Below are positions 35,401 through 45,265 of a DNA stretch of 64,000 bases, piece after piece (position 1 is the first letter of the stretch; the number at the start of each line of letters is the position of its first letter). The stretch is from Pycnopodia helianthoides (Eukaryota > Echinodermata > Asteroidea > Forcipulatida > Asteriidae), in NCBI GenBank assembly GCA_032158295.1, contig CM063243.1, positions 8,440,948 to 8,504,947 on the forward strand, given 5' to 3'. Under the pieces are notes generated by a model that saw nothing but the letters and a program-made list of their open reading frames with translations, was not told the origin of the DNA and did not search any database. The position numbers were made by a program, and so were the translations under genes.

Positions 35401-38400
35401 GTTTGCTTGTAACTTACGTGAAAAAGGTTTTTGTTCAACACGAAAAGGGTATTACAGTGCACAAACAACACATAACCTGTTCATATTCTTTTGAACCACC
35501 TCATTCGGTTATTTGGCAGAAAATCAAACGGTTAACCCTCAAAACCAAAATAGAAAAGAAATTTATGAAATCTCTTTATTTACTCTACTACGGTGAACCG
35601 TGTAGACTTGGTTTCAAGCCTGCGATCGTGGCTTTTAGTCTACTTGATAGCCAATACATTATTGGGCTAAATAGCGCACATTGTTATATTGGCCCATGAT
35701 AGCTTATCTGTGGGGGCGTTTCTCGTGCCTGATACAGAGGAATAACCGCGATCTCAGACTTGAAATCAAGTCTATGAATGGTGTAAGTCTATGAATGGTG
35801 TAATGGTTAAGAGATACGCTTAACAAGTCAAATGTCTTGAACCTAAATGGAGTTCAGGAGAGACAACATGCTCGTGTTTTTTTCTCTTATTTTTATCACC
35901 TTCCTCGACAAACAATGAATGTTCATTGCTTATAACCATTCTTTCATTTTTCAATCCCATTGTTTCTATTCTCTTTTTACTTATTTTGTATTAATGCTCA
36001 CAACATAATACCACCCCAACAAAAAAATTACACAAATTTCAACAACCAAAATGTTGCCTGTGTGTGTTCTTTTGTGTTCAAACGCTCTACTCGGCAAGAA
36101 ATAGTCATTTACTGTCAAAGCACAATCATAGTCAGCCCCCCCCTCCCCGACAAAAACATCCTCATGCTTCGAATTGTGTATTAACGCCGTTTCAGCAATA
36201 CTGAACATGGCTGTCTTGAACATTCTTAGTCAGCCCCCCCCCCACAAAATCATCCTTGCTGATTTGAATTTTGTTTTAACGCCCTACTCAGCGATGAATG
36301 GCAATCACTGTCTTTGGACATTCATAGTCATTTTAAAGCCTTATTTTGTAATGTTTAACCAAAAAAATCACGCTTACAAAATTTCAGACAATCCGGCCAT
36401 ATCTCGTTGGGCCCCTGCCCCTTTCAATGTTGAATCACATAGTTGCACGGTCTTCTGCGTTCCAGACAACATTGAGCGGGGGGGACGGGGGACGGGGGAG
36501 AGAATGTTTATTGTGAGACAGGGAATGGTTATTGTATGGTTATTTTAACGTTATAGGAACGGGTGGCCCAAGCATTTTGGCCGGGATTGTAGCTGTATGA
36601 CATCTATGTGGACTAGGATGGCTGGCATTCGATTCAAATCCGCAAAGATTTGTACAAATCAATGATCTGAATGTGAGTTTAACCATGGATTACTGGCACG
36701 ATACAAGTTGACAAGATCATCAATTTATTTTATTTTAGAAAGCGTACACAGGCTGCAGATCCCCCCCAGTGCACATTTTGTTTGCTTGTGAAAATGTTGA
36801 TAATTGTGAATGCTCTCTAAATGCAAACCATATCCAAAGTTTGAAACTTGTTACTTTAGTTTGTCTTTGTAGTTACGATCCAAAATCTTATTGCTGAAGT
36901 CTAGTGCTTTTATCTTTGGATGTTTCAAATAAGGAATATAGGTGGAGTAATAAACAAACTTATAATCCTGCCTTGGTTGGAACCAGGGCCCAAATTCGTA
37001 GAGCCGCTTAAGCACAAGTAGTAGCTATAAGCGCAACAAAATTATGCTCACCAGAATAAGGTTACCAACCAAAATACCATGTCACATGTACTATCTGTGA
37101 CTGGTATCCTGCTCATTTTTGCTAAGCAGGAAACTGTTGAGCAATATTTTCTGCTCAAGCAGCTCTATAAAATAGGGCCCCGATGTATATTTAGCAATGC
37201 AATTGCTCATTCTAGTAGTACATGTGCATATAATTTGCAAGATTTGACTGATTAATAGGCATGCAACATTTCAGCCAATCAACTGATTTTCCTCTTTTTG
37301 AAAATAAAATATCTGCCACAGAAAACTGAAAAACAATGTTACACATTTTGTGTGCTTGTTTTTTTTTCAAGCATAGAGTTACAGTCCTTTCATAACAGAA
37401 GATTAGAAAACTATGTACCATTTAATTATAAGAATGAGAAAAATATTTGATAACTACCCCAAAAAGCTGCCGATTTCTCCACCCTACAGCAAAGTCTTTC
37501 TTGAAGGCTAAATGACAACAAAACACACATGAATGGGTATACTGGTGTATCTAGAAGCAGTCAAGTGGAAATAATGAAGAGAGAGAAGAGAGAGACAGAA
37601 TTTAACAAACAGAAAGCAAGTGATGATCTGTGAAAGAAGGAGACCTAAGGGGGTAAATGAAGGGGCTGCTTTAACCACAAGAGGTTGGAAGTGGCCAAAA
37701 AACCGAATAACTAATCCACATCAGTAGTAGGGTAAAAAAACAAAGTAAAATTTTCTATTATCCCTAAGCAATTGTTACATTTTAATTCAATGTAAATGAA
37801 CTGCCATCTTTTCCCCATATGAACTGTGCCCCTTTTTACATCTAGTTTACTTTCTGTTCTATCTTGCCATACCAAGTACAATGGGTGGACACAGTGACAT
37901 CGTTGCAGGCCCATGAAGGCACCAAGGATGAAGTGATTCATATGGGAGTTCACATGTCCAAGACAAACAGGAAAGCCGGTCCCCCTGGTATGGTATCAAC
38001 AGATGGAAGCTTTTCAGATGGACCAATTTTCTCTGGAACATTCCTTCAATTTAACGACCTAAATTCAACATCTTCAGCTATAATTTATAACTAAGCCCTC
38101 CAAGCATTACAATTAGCCTGCCAATAACAGATGCCAGGTAGGAAATTCGATAACGAAATGTTCACTTGTAGATGTTGAGGTTAAATCCACAAATCGGAAC
38201 ATTCTTAGTCAGCCCCCCCCCCCCACAAAATCATCCTTGCTGATTTGAATTTTGTTTTAACGCCCTACTCAGCGATGAATGGCAATCACTGTCTTTGGAC
38301 ATTCATAGTCATTTTAAAGCCTTATTTTGTAATGTTTAACCAAAAAAATCACGCTTACAAAATTTCAGACATGTCTGAAATTCTTTCAGCGTGATTTTTT

Positions 38401-41400
38401 AATTTCTTATTACAAAATAAGGCTTTAAAAAGACTATGAATGTCCATAGACACCGAATGTCCGTTTACTGCTGAGTAGGACGTTACAAAACAGCAAGGAT
38501 GTTTTTGTGGGGGGGGGGGGGACGACGGGGAGAGAATGTTTATTGTCAGGGGATGTCGACAGTGAATGTTTATTGTAGCGTTGGGAATGGGTGGCCCAAG
38601 CATTTTGCGCGGGATTGTCTGAAAGTTCCGTTAGTTGATTTTGCGGAGTTGACTGCACACAGATATACTCCAATCTTTGGTGGATCAGAGACAATTCATA
38701 AGTGAAGCAAAGCATTTGATACATAGTTATAGAAAGCAAGAGCCAATTTACAACATGGTGTTTCGTGGCTTAATTTCGAACGAAAATCGTGCATATATTC
38801 GTCTTTTGCGGAAGAGCGGAAAATCACAGAGAGAAATAGCGGCAACGTGCAATGTATCCCGTAGTTCTGTTCAGCGGAATTGTAAACATGAAGGGCAAGT
38901 TCACCGGTGTCACCGTGGCCGAGGTGGGCGAAAAAGACTTCTTTCTAAGCGCCAGGAGCGTCTTTTGGTGAGAAATGTACAGAAACTTAGGAAAACAGAG
39001 GGGCCATTTACCTCGGCAAGACTAAAGTCTGCATGCGGACTGATGCATGTCTCGTATAGAACCATGAGGCGCGCCATGAATAGACTTGGATTCAAGTACA
39101 GGCAAGCTCGTAAAAAGGGACTTGTAACGGATTTGGATCTGAAGAAGAGAGTGGGGTTCGCCAAGAAGATGACCCGTCAGTACCCGCCAAATGTGTGGAC
39201 AGATCACGCATGTCTGACGGTTCACCACACGATTCACCATGGCATGTTTGCTTGTAACTTACGTGAAAAAGGTTTTTGTTCAACACGAAAAGGGTATTAC
39301 AGTGCACAAACAACACATAACCTGTTCATATTCTTTTGAACCACCTCATTCGGTTATTTGGCAGAAAATCAAACGGTTAACCCTCAAAACCAAAATAGAA
39401 AAGAAATTTATGAAATCTCTTTATTTACTCTACTACGGTGAACCGTGTAGACTTGGTTTCAAGCCTGCGATCGTGGCTTTTAGTCTACTTGATAGCCAAT
39501 ACATTATTGGGCTAAATAGCGCACATTGTTATATTGGCCCATGATAGCTTATCTGTGGGGGCGTTTCTCGTGCCTGATACAGAGGAATAACCGCGATCTC
39601 AGACTTGAAATCAAGTCTATGAATGGTGTAAGTCTATGAATGGTGTAATGGTTAAGAGATACGCTTAACAAGTCAAATGTCTTGAACCTAAATGGAGTTC
39701 AGGAGAGACAACATGCTCGTGTTTTTTTCTCTTATTTTTATCACCTTCCTCGACAAACAATGAATGTTCATTGCTTATAACCATTCTTTCATTTTTCAAT
39801 CCCATTGTTTCTATTCTCTTTTTACTTATTTTGTATTAATGCTCACAACATAATACCACCCCCAACAAAAAAATTACACAAATTTCAACAACCAAAATGT
39901 TGCCTGTGTGTGTTCTTTTGTGTTCAAACGCTCTACTCGGCAAGAAATAGTCATTTACTGTCAAAGCACAATCATAGTCAGCCCCCCCCCTCCCCGACAA
40001 AAACATCCTCACTGCTTCGAATTGTGTATTAACGCCGTTTTCAGCAATACATGAACATTGGCTGTCTCTGAACATTCTTAGTCAGCCCCCCCCCCCCCAC
40101 AAAATCATCCTTGCTGATTTGAATTTTGTTTTAACGCCCTACTCAGCGATGAATGGCAATCACTGTCTTTGGACATTCATAGTCATTTTAAAGCCTTATT
40201 TTGTAATGTTTAACCAAAAAAATCACGCTTACAAAATTTCAGACAATCCCGGCCATATCTCGTTGGGCCCCCCTGCCCCCTTTCAATGTTGAATCACATA
40301 GTTGCACGGTCTTCTGCGTTCCAGACAACATTGAGCGGGGGGACGGGGGACGGGGGAGAGAATGTTTATTGTGAGACAGGGAATGGTTATTGTATGGTTA
40401 TTTTAACGTTATAGGAACGGGTGGCCCAAGCATTTTGGCCGGGATTGTAGCTGTATGACATCTATGTGGACTAGGATGGCTGGCATTCGATTCAAATCCG
40501 CAAAGATTTGTACAAATCAATGATCTGAATGTGAGTTTAACCATGGATTACTGGCACGATACAAGTTGACAAGATCATCAATTTATTTTATTTTAGAAAG
40601 CGTACACAGGCTGCAGATCCCCCCCAGTGCACATTTTGTTTGCTTGTGAAAATGTTGATAATTGTGAATGCTCTCTAAATGCAAACCATATCCAAAGTTT
40701 GAAACTTGTTACTTTAGTTTGTCTTTGTAGTTACGATCCAAAATCTTATTGCTGAAGTCTAGTGCTTTTATCTTTGGATGTTTCAAATAAGGAATATAGG
40801 TGGAGTAATAAACAAACTTATAATCCTGCCTTGGTTGGAACCAGGGCCCAAATTCGTAGAGCCGCTTAAGCACAAGTAGTAGCTATAAGCGCAACAAAAT
40901 TATGCTCACCAGAATAAGGTTACCAACCAAAATACCATGTCACATGTACTATCTGTGACTGGTATCCTGCTCATTTTTGCTAAGCAGGAAACTGTTGAGC
41001 AATATTTTCTGCTCAAGCAGCTCTATAAAATAGGGCCCCGATGTATATTTAGCAATGCAATTGCTCATTCTAGTAGTACATGTGCATATAATTTGCAAGA
41101 TTTGACTGATTAATAGGCATGCAACATTTCAGCCAATCAGCTGATTTTCCTCTTTTTTGAAAATAAAATATTGCCACAGAAAACTGAAAAACAATGTACA
41201 CAGTTTTGTGTGCTTGTTTTTTTTTCAAGCATAGAGTTACAGTCTGCATAAAGAAGATTAGAAACTATGTACCATTTATTATAGAATAGAAACTATTATA
41301 ACTACCCCAAAAAGCTGCGATTTCTCACCCTAGCAGAGTCTTTCTTGAAGGCTAAATGACAACAAAACACACATGAATGGGTATACTGGTGTAACAGAAG

Positions 41401-44400
41401 CAGTCAAGTGGAAATAAATGAAGAGAGAGAGAGAGAGACAGAATTAAGCAAACAGAAAGCAAGTGATGATCAATGAAGAAGGAGACTAAGGGGGGTAAAT
41501 GGAAGGGGCTGCTTTAACCACAAGAGGTTGGAAGTGCAAAAAACAAATAACTAATCGCACATCAGTAGTAGGGTAAAAAACAAAAGTATAATTTTATTAT
41601 CCCTAGCAATTGTTACATTTATTCAATGTAATTATATGCCATCTGTTTTCCCCATATGAACTGTGCCCCTTTTACATCTAGTTTCCTTCTGTTGCTATCT
41701 TGCCAGTACCAAGTACATGGGTGGACACAGTGACATCGTTGCAGGCTCAATGAGCACCAAGGATGAAGAGATTCTATATGGGATCAGCATGTTCCAAGGA
41801 CAAACAGGAAGCTGTCTGGTATGTAGTCAAAGATGGAAGCTTTTCAGATGGACCAATTTCTCTGGAACATTGCTTCAATTTTACGACCTAAATTCAACAT
41901 CATCAGCTATATTTATAACACCTCCAACATAACAATTAGCGCCAATAACAGGATGCCAGGTAGGAATTGAGAAGAAATGTTCACTTTTAGATGTTGGAGG
42001 AAAACCACAATCGGGAAACCCACACAACTGGGTAGTGCTGTGGTCTGAGGTGGGATTCAAACGGGGGTCCACAGAGATGAAAGGCAAGGCAAGAAACCAA
42101 TGAGCCAACCTGATCCCCCAAGAGCTGTTTTTTTTAAAGCAGAACATTTTGGTTAACTCTGTAAGCTTAATGATCTCATCTGCATGGGTAGCTGTTGCCA
42201 GCAGTCAAAAGGAAAACGCGCTATTTTTCAAAAACATATTTGTACATCTTCTTGAAGTTATTTTCTCTTCTGAGTGTCTGCAGATAATTATCAATCATTA
42301 TTATTTTTTTTTTAAACAAAACTATATTTCATTTCAGGAAGCTAGCTGGGTATTTTTTCTTAAGTACATGACCCCATAGGGGTTTGTAAACAAATGCATT
42401 GGGCTCAAGTATTCACACAGTTGAACAGGCTGAACGAAGTTACTCAGACAAGTAAAGTCTTTCCTGTTTTTTGTTTTTTTTGGTATGAGGATGGACTATA
42501 CACATAAGAAAACATTTGATTGAACAATTAATTAGTTATTAACTGATTAACGAGTTTGTGGGGTCAGCTACAGCTTGGGTGTCGATGCACAGTGTTAAAC
42601 ATTTCTGCAAGTAATTTTTAGCAAGTAAACCAGTCATGACCATGATAACGTTTGAGTTTCTGGCAGGCAAAATTGTTTTGTGCTGAGCTGATTTTTGCAC
42701 TTGAGCATCTCTGTAGAGTTTAATTCAGAATGAGGGCCATTTCCTTCACCAAATAGTTCAACTTTTTTTCAAATTCTGAACTGATTTACTTGTTGTTTTG
42801 TATTTTTGTGCAGTCCCCGTTTGATGCATTTCTGCTCTTACGTGGAATCCGCACTTTGCCTCTTCGTATGGAGAAGCACAGCCAGAACGGACTTAGAATA
42901 GCACAGTACCTGGAACAACATCCAAAGGTGAGGTATTGATTTTGTTTTGTTTTAATTAAAAGTATAAATCTGAGATGAATTTGTAGTCTACTTTATGCAC
43001 TATTGACCCAACTCAACTGACGTCATCATCACAACCAACAATCTTGGTTGCGCCATTTTGGGAGTCAATGTTCCAGTGTGTTGTACAGTGTAGTGAGCAG
43101 GGCCCAAATTCATAGAGCTGCTTAAGCAGAAAATATTGCTTAAATAATTCTGCTTAGCACTAATGAGCAGGCAACCATTTACAAACTGTGCACACAACAT
43201 GGTGGTTTGGCTGGTATCCTTTTTCCAGTAAGAAAAATTGTTTTGTGCTTAGCAAATCTTTGTGCTAAAGCAGCTCTATGAAATATGGCCCAGTTTAGAC
43301 GACGCATCATTTACATCCCTCCCCATATTTTTACGGGCAATTTGACTCACAAAATACCTGTGCAATAATCATCCATACTGCCATACAGATAAGCCGGGTG
43401 TTCTACCCTGGTCTACCATCACACCCCCAGCATGAGGTAGCCAAGAAGCAGATGTCTTCCTTTGGTGGTATGGTCGTCTTTGAAGTAGCTGGAGGACTGC
43501 TGCCTGCCAAGACATTGGTAGAAGTAAGTCATTGAAAATGAACTGCTTTTAGTATGCAAAAAGTGAGAGGGACAAAATGTGTCTTGTTTTTGTTTCTACT
43601 TTATTTCTCCGGTAGAAATAAGTTGTCAACGTACAGTGAAATGCAAAAAATACTTTTTGTTTTACTCTAGGAGGTCTTTCAAGTTTGTATATTTAGTTGG
43701 ATAAGAGCTATTTAGTGTAGTCTGTATTCAAACAATCTTTTGTCATTGTTTATACCATTCCAGTTTGTTATTCCACATTTCCAGAATTGGGAGTCAATGG
43801 TATTAACACTTGGTAAAGTCTCAGTTTGCCCTCAAGTTGATCATAGTTTGTATTAAATATATTTTGTTGTAATTTTCCAAGATTGATTTCACCTGGAGGA
43901 TCACAGTCAAACCTAAGTTTACGATGCAACCTGGGAAGCAGCAGGAGAGGGATCATCTTAAGGGGATGCGATTTTTTATTTCAAATATCAAGCACTAGGG
44001 GAAACTGACTGGGTGAATTTTAGATAAATGAATGAATAAATGAGTGAATGTGAGAATTAGTAAGGGGGATTTGCATAGCTTCCACTCACATAGCTTAGGA
44101 TGTGTCTTTGAATATTTAAAGGAGTGATATAATTTGTGTTGATATCCGACTGCAATTACTCCGCTCTATAGTCGGTGAAACTCATCACCCTTGCTGTGTC
44201 ACTGGGGTCTACAGAGAGCCTGATTGAGCACCCAGCCACCATGACCCATGGCCCTCTTCTCATGACCCAAGAGGACAGACAGAAAGGTGGTATCTCTGAC
44301 GGGCTCATAAGATTCAGGTACCTTCTATTGCTAATTCAAGCACCCCTTCAACCCCCCCTCCCCCTCCCTGACCTCTTCTCCCTCTCCTGACACAAACACC

Positions 44401-45079
44401 TCTTTGTTCTCCCATTGTTTGGACTTGGATCTTTTTAGCAATGTCCTCATTGGTTTTATACATGAAAGTGAAGCAATGACGTCCTCGAGGCACCCGGATC
44501 TCTTTTTTTCAATGTGGCGTGTATAACATGCCCCTGTTAATTTTCACTTTAGAAAAAATTCTCTGTCAATTCTGTTAACTAATTCTTTTAATACTCAAAT
44601 TAAATCGAGCACCCTCCATTTCAGGAGTCCAGGCACTCCAATAGTTTCATTCCATGACGACATCTTTTGTCTTTACCCCACCTGCACCCCCACCCCTAAT
44701 TGAAAATGTCTACTTTCCTACTGATGGTAAGCATTGTATACTCAGCGTTTTCCGATTCATGTTGGGACAAAATCCCACAGGCTACTCTGGTGTGTTTTGA
44801 ACCCACAACCCCAGATGTCCTATCCTGCTAGACCACTGAGTGGTGGCGGTAGTGCTGGTTTGAGTCCCATAACTAGCAGTGGGTACTACAAACAAAGTTA
44901 ATATATATAATGGCATCAGGGATAGAGTAAAGAATATTGATTGTAGTTTTACCCTTTTACCCTGCAGGATAGAAATAAAATATTTATGTTCACATTGTGT
45001 TTTTTTTCTTCTCAGTGTTGGAATTGAGAATTCAGACGACCTCATCCGAGATCTGGAACAAGCTCTGGCTAAAGTGTGA
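29489..45079 (+). CDS. Cys/Met-metabolism PLP enzyme, CGL/MGL family
   Basis: Fold-type I PLP lyases of this family cleave cystathionine or methionine/cysteine. Exons: 29489-29743, 31041-31199, 32027-32334, 41707-41818, 42814-42927, 43389-43523, 44172-44317, 45016-45079; all borders are GT..AG, phases agree and the product is 430 residues (family about 400). PLP-site residues are present: YSR (90-92), CGM (119-121), Tyr145, Asp218 (VVDSTF), Ser240/Thr242 and the Schiff-base Lys243 ([12 protein letters not shown]), then [15 protein letters not shown] and GISDGLIRF. At the positions equivalent to human CGL Glu59, Arg119 and Glu339 it has Ile89, Ser150 and Val370, unlike CGL and partly like methionine gamma-lyase. 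VVDN is VVDS. The ATG sits 9 bases after an acceptor, so a 5' UTR exon exists upstream; an in-frame ATG at 29414 is intronic if that acceptor is used. Intron 3 is swollen by transposons and a tandem duplication. The substrate is uncertain. Confidence 0.92.
30227..30412. mobile_element. Palindromic MITE (family 1) in intron 1 of the PLP enzyme
   Basis: Starts GGGCCCAATTTCTGCTTAAG and ends CTATGCAATTGGGCCC. A second terminal piece (CCAATTTCATGGAGCTGC) follows directly, suggesting another end of the same family butted against it. Confidence 0.8.
32451..32653. mobile_element. CAATCCCGGCC palindrome-ended MITE, left copy
   Basis: The ends CAATCCCGGCC and GGCCGGGATTG are perfect inverted repeats, and the subterminal TTGGGCC/GGCCCAA pair too. 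The inside has GAGAGAATGTTTATTG, also present in the left arm of the adjoining Tc1-like element, so the two are related. Confidence 0.75.
32654..34524 (+). mobile_element. Tc1-like element, copy 1
   Basis: Long imperfect inverted arms: the left reads TCTGAAATT, AGCGTGATTTTTT, TTACAAAATAAGGCTTTAAA, TGACTATGAATGTCC-like and a G tract. The right end mirrors this through a C tract to AATTTCAGA. The arms are about 150 bp. Inside are one transposase-like frame at 33037-33621 and non-coding DNA. The same unit occurs at 34529-36388 and 38374-40243. Confidence 0.8.
33037..33621 (+). CDS. Tc1/mariner-type transposase, N-terminal part only (copy 1)
   Basis: From the first in-frame ATG this gives 194 residues; the open frame extends 26 codons upstream without an ATG. 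It has a first helix-turn-helix ([20 protein letters not shown]), a GRPR-like linker ([10 protein letters not shown]) and a second helix-turn-helix ([19 protein letters not shown]), the paired DNA-binding module of Tc1/mariner/IS630 transposases. A WTD may be the first catalytic Asp; after it the frame loses similarity and the rest of the DDE/D core is absent. It should bind DNA but not catalyse transposition. A role as a repressor is possible but unproven. Confidence 0.75.
   Translation: MVFRGLISNENRAYIRLLRKSGKSQREIAATCNVSRSSVQRNCKHEGQVHRCHRGRGGRKRLLSKRQERLLVRNVQKLRKTEGPFTSARLKSACGLMHVSYRTMRRAMNRLGFKYRQARKKGLVTDLDLKKRVGFAKKMTRQYPPNVWTDHACLTVHHTIHHGMFACNLREKGFCSTRKGYYSAQTTHNLFIFF
34529..36388 (+). 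mobile_element. Tc1-like element, copy 2
   Basis: Head-to-tail with copy 1 across a TTCAGA-CATG-TCTGAA junction. Compared with copy 1 it has several single-base losses, clustered in its right arm (for example CCACCCCAAC for CCACCCCCAAC and GAACATGGCTGTC for GAACATTGGCTGTC). The coding part is unchanged. Confidence 0.8.
34910..35494 (+). CDS. Tc1/mariner-type transposase, N-terminal part only (copy 2)
   Basis: The deduced protein is identical to that of copy 1: two helix-turn-helix units and a GRPR-like linker, with the DDE core missing beyond WTD. Amino acid identity between copies implies a very recent duplication or a duplicated assembly path. Confidence 0.75.
   Translation: MVFRGLISNENRAYIRLLRKSGKSQREIAATCNVSRSSVQRNCKHEGQVHRCHRGRGGRKRLLSKRQERLLVRNVQKLRKTEGPFTSARLKSACGLMHVSYRTMRRAMNRLGFKYRQARKKGLVTDLDLKKRVGFAKKMTRQYPPNVWTDHACLTVHHTIHHGMFACNLREKGFCSTRKGYYSAQTTHNLFIFF
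36389..36589. mobile_element. CAATCCCGGCC palindrome-ended MITE, right copy
   Basis: Same orientation and same ends as the 32451-32653 copy, with one C lost in the left terminus (CAATCCGGCC). It is followed by TA and the gene's intron sequence. Confidence 0.75.
36986..37180. mobile_element. Palindromic MITE (family 1), unit A
   Basis: Starts GGGCCCAAATTCGTAGAGCC and ends AGCTCTATAAAATAGGGCCC. It predates the segmental duplication because the same copy is at 40844-41038. Confidence 0.8.
37866..37990 (+). pseudogene. Damaged duplicate of PLP-enzyme exon 4 (unit A)
   Basis: This aligns with the good exon at 41707-41818 that encodes [13 protein letters not shown] around the PLP lysine. Here the acceptor has lost its G (CCATACC for CCAGTACC), an extra A splits the ATGGGTGG codons, and more indels follow (GGCCCATGAAGG for GGCTCAATGAG). 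It cannot be spliced or read in frame. It is either a decayed duplicate or uncorrected sequence. Confidence 0.85.
38374..40243 (+). mobile_element. Tc1-like element, copy 3
   Basis: Matches copy 1 in arms and body (TCTGAAATTC start, AATTTCAGA end). It is the unit B counterpart of copy 2, yet lacks copy 2's right-arm indels. Confidence 0.8.
38755..39339 (+). CDS. Tc1/mariner-type transposase, N-terminal part only (copy 3)
   Basis: The deduced protein is identical to the other two copies: paired helix-turn-helix DNA-binding region, no complete catalytic core. Confidence 0.75.
   Translation: MVFRGLISNENRAYIRLLRKSGKSQREIAATCNVSRSSVQRNCKHEGQVHRCHRGRGGRKRLLSKRQERLLVRNVQKLRKTEGPFTSARLKSACGLMHVSYRTMRRAMNRLGFKYRQARKKGLVTDLDLKKRVGFAKKMTRQYPPNVWTDHACLTVHHTIHHGMFACNLREKGFCSTRKGYYSAQTTHNLFIFF
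40244..40447. mobile_element. CAATCCCGGCC palindrome-ended MITE, unit B copy
   Basis: Complete ends CAATCCCGGCC and GGCCGGGATTG, followed by TA. It is the undamaged counterpart of 36389-36589. Confidence 0.75.
40844..41038. mobile_element. Palindromic MITE (family 1), unit B
   Basis: Counterpart of 36986-37180 with the same ends and no visible change. Confidence 0.8.
42014..42120 (-). mobile_element. tRNA-like SINE head
   Basis: The minus strand has TGGCTCATTGGTTTCTTGCC (A-box-like) and, after about 30 bases, GTTTGAATCCC (B-box-like). The cloverleaf is not well formed. It lies in intron 4 of the PLP enzyme. Confidence 0.4.
43100..43291. mobile_element. Palindromic MITE (family 1) in intron 5 of the PLP enzyme
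   Basis: Starts GGGCCCAAATTCATAGAGC and ends GCTCTATGAAATATGGCCC. Body includes CTTAGCAAATCTTTGTGC and GTGGTTTGGCTGGTATCC. Confidence 0.8.
43880..44022. mobile_element. Fragment of SINE family B, non-tRNA part
   Basis: TTTACGATGCAACCTGGGAAG, GGGGATGCGA and GGGAAACTGACTGGGT blocks match the part of the 50.1-50.6 kb element that does not contain the tRNA core. Confidence 0.6.
44768..44860 (-). mobile_element. tRNA-like SINE head
   Basis: The minus strand reads CAGTGGTCTAGCAGGATAGG followed by GGGTTCAAAAC, an A-box and B-box pair at tRNA spacing. It differs from families A and B. It lies in the last intron of the PLP enzyme. Confidence 0.5.
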
Positions 45080-45084
45080 GTGTA

Positions 45085-45090
45085 AATAAA
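45085..45090 (+). promoter_or_regulatory. Candidate polyadenylation signal of the PLP enzyme
   Basis: AATAAA occurs 5 bases after the TGA stop. If used, the 3' UTR would be very short; later signals cannot be excluded. Confidence 0.35.
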
Positions 45091-45265
45091 ACACAGGTAA
45101 CCATGTTATCCAGCAGATTATTGAGACTGAACATGTTTTATGCACACTGAATGCTGATATATCGAGTAGCAAAAAAATAATGACCTTTTTTGTACATCAT
45201 GCCTGATTTGGTAGAGGGATGGCCCCCGATTGTTCCAACGACACTCTTCTTCTCTTTACAAAATT

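Larger units (their letters stand above)
32451..36589. mobile_element. TA-flanked composite: MITE, two Tc1-like elements, MITE
   Basis: The block starts CAATCCCGGCCATATC right after a TA (32449-32450) and ends TTTTGGCCGGGATTG right before a TA (36590-36591). From left to right it holds a ~200-bp palindrome-ended element (32451-32653), a Tc1-like element (32654-34524), a CATG spacer, a second Tc1-like element in the same direction (34529-36388) and a second ~200-bp element in direct orientation (36389-36589). It sits in intron 3 of the PLP enzyme. TA flanks and inverted ends fit Tc1/mariner-type target use. Movement of the whole block as a unit is inference. Confidence 0.7.
34352..38196. repeat. 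Tandem segmental duplication, unit A (3845 bp)
   Basis: The unit starts at GAACATTCTTAGTCAG inside the tail of Tc1-like copy 1. It covers copy 2, the right MITE and 1.6 kb of gene intron with a copy of exon 4, and ends at 38196. There CACAAATCG is joined straight to a new GAACATTCTTAGTCAG. The last ~900 bp differ from unit B mainly by single-base indels. Confidence 0.85.
38197..42013. repeat. Tandem segmental duplication, unit B
   Basis: It begins with a 173-bp orphan tail of a Tc1-like element (38197-38369), then has full copy 3, the MITE, the intron and the intact exon 4. Similarity to unit A ends near CCACAATCG at 42013, after which unique intron follows. The PLP-enzyme reading frame needs the exon of this unit, not that of unit A. 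Confidence 0.85.

Noticed and set aside
37866..37990. An alternative, mutually exclusive exon 4 of the PLP enzyme
   Set aside because: Acceptor AG is missing and several indels break the frame; it is a damaged duplicate.
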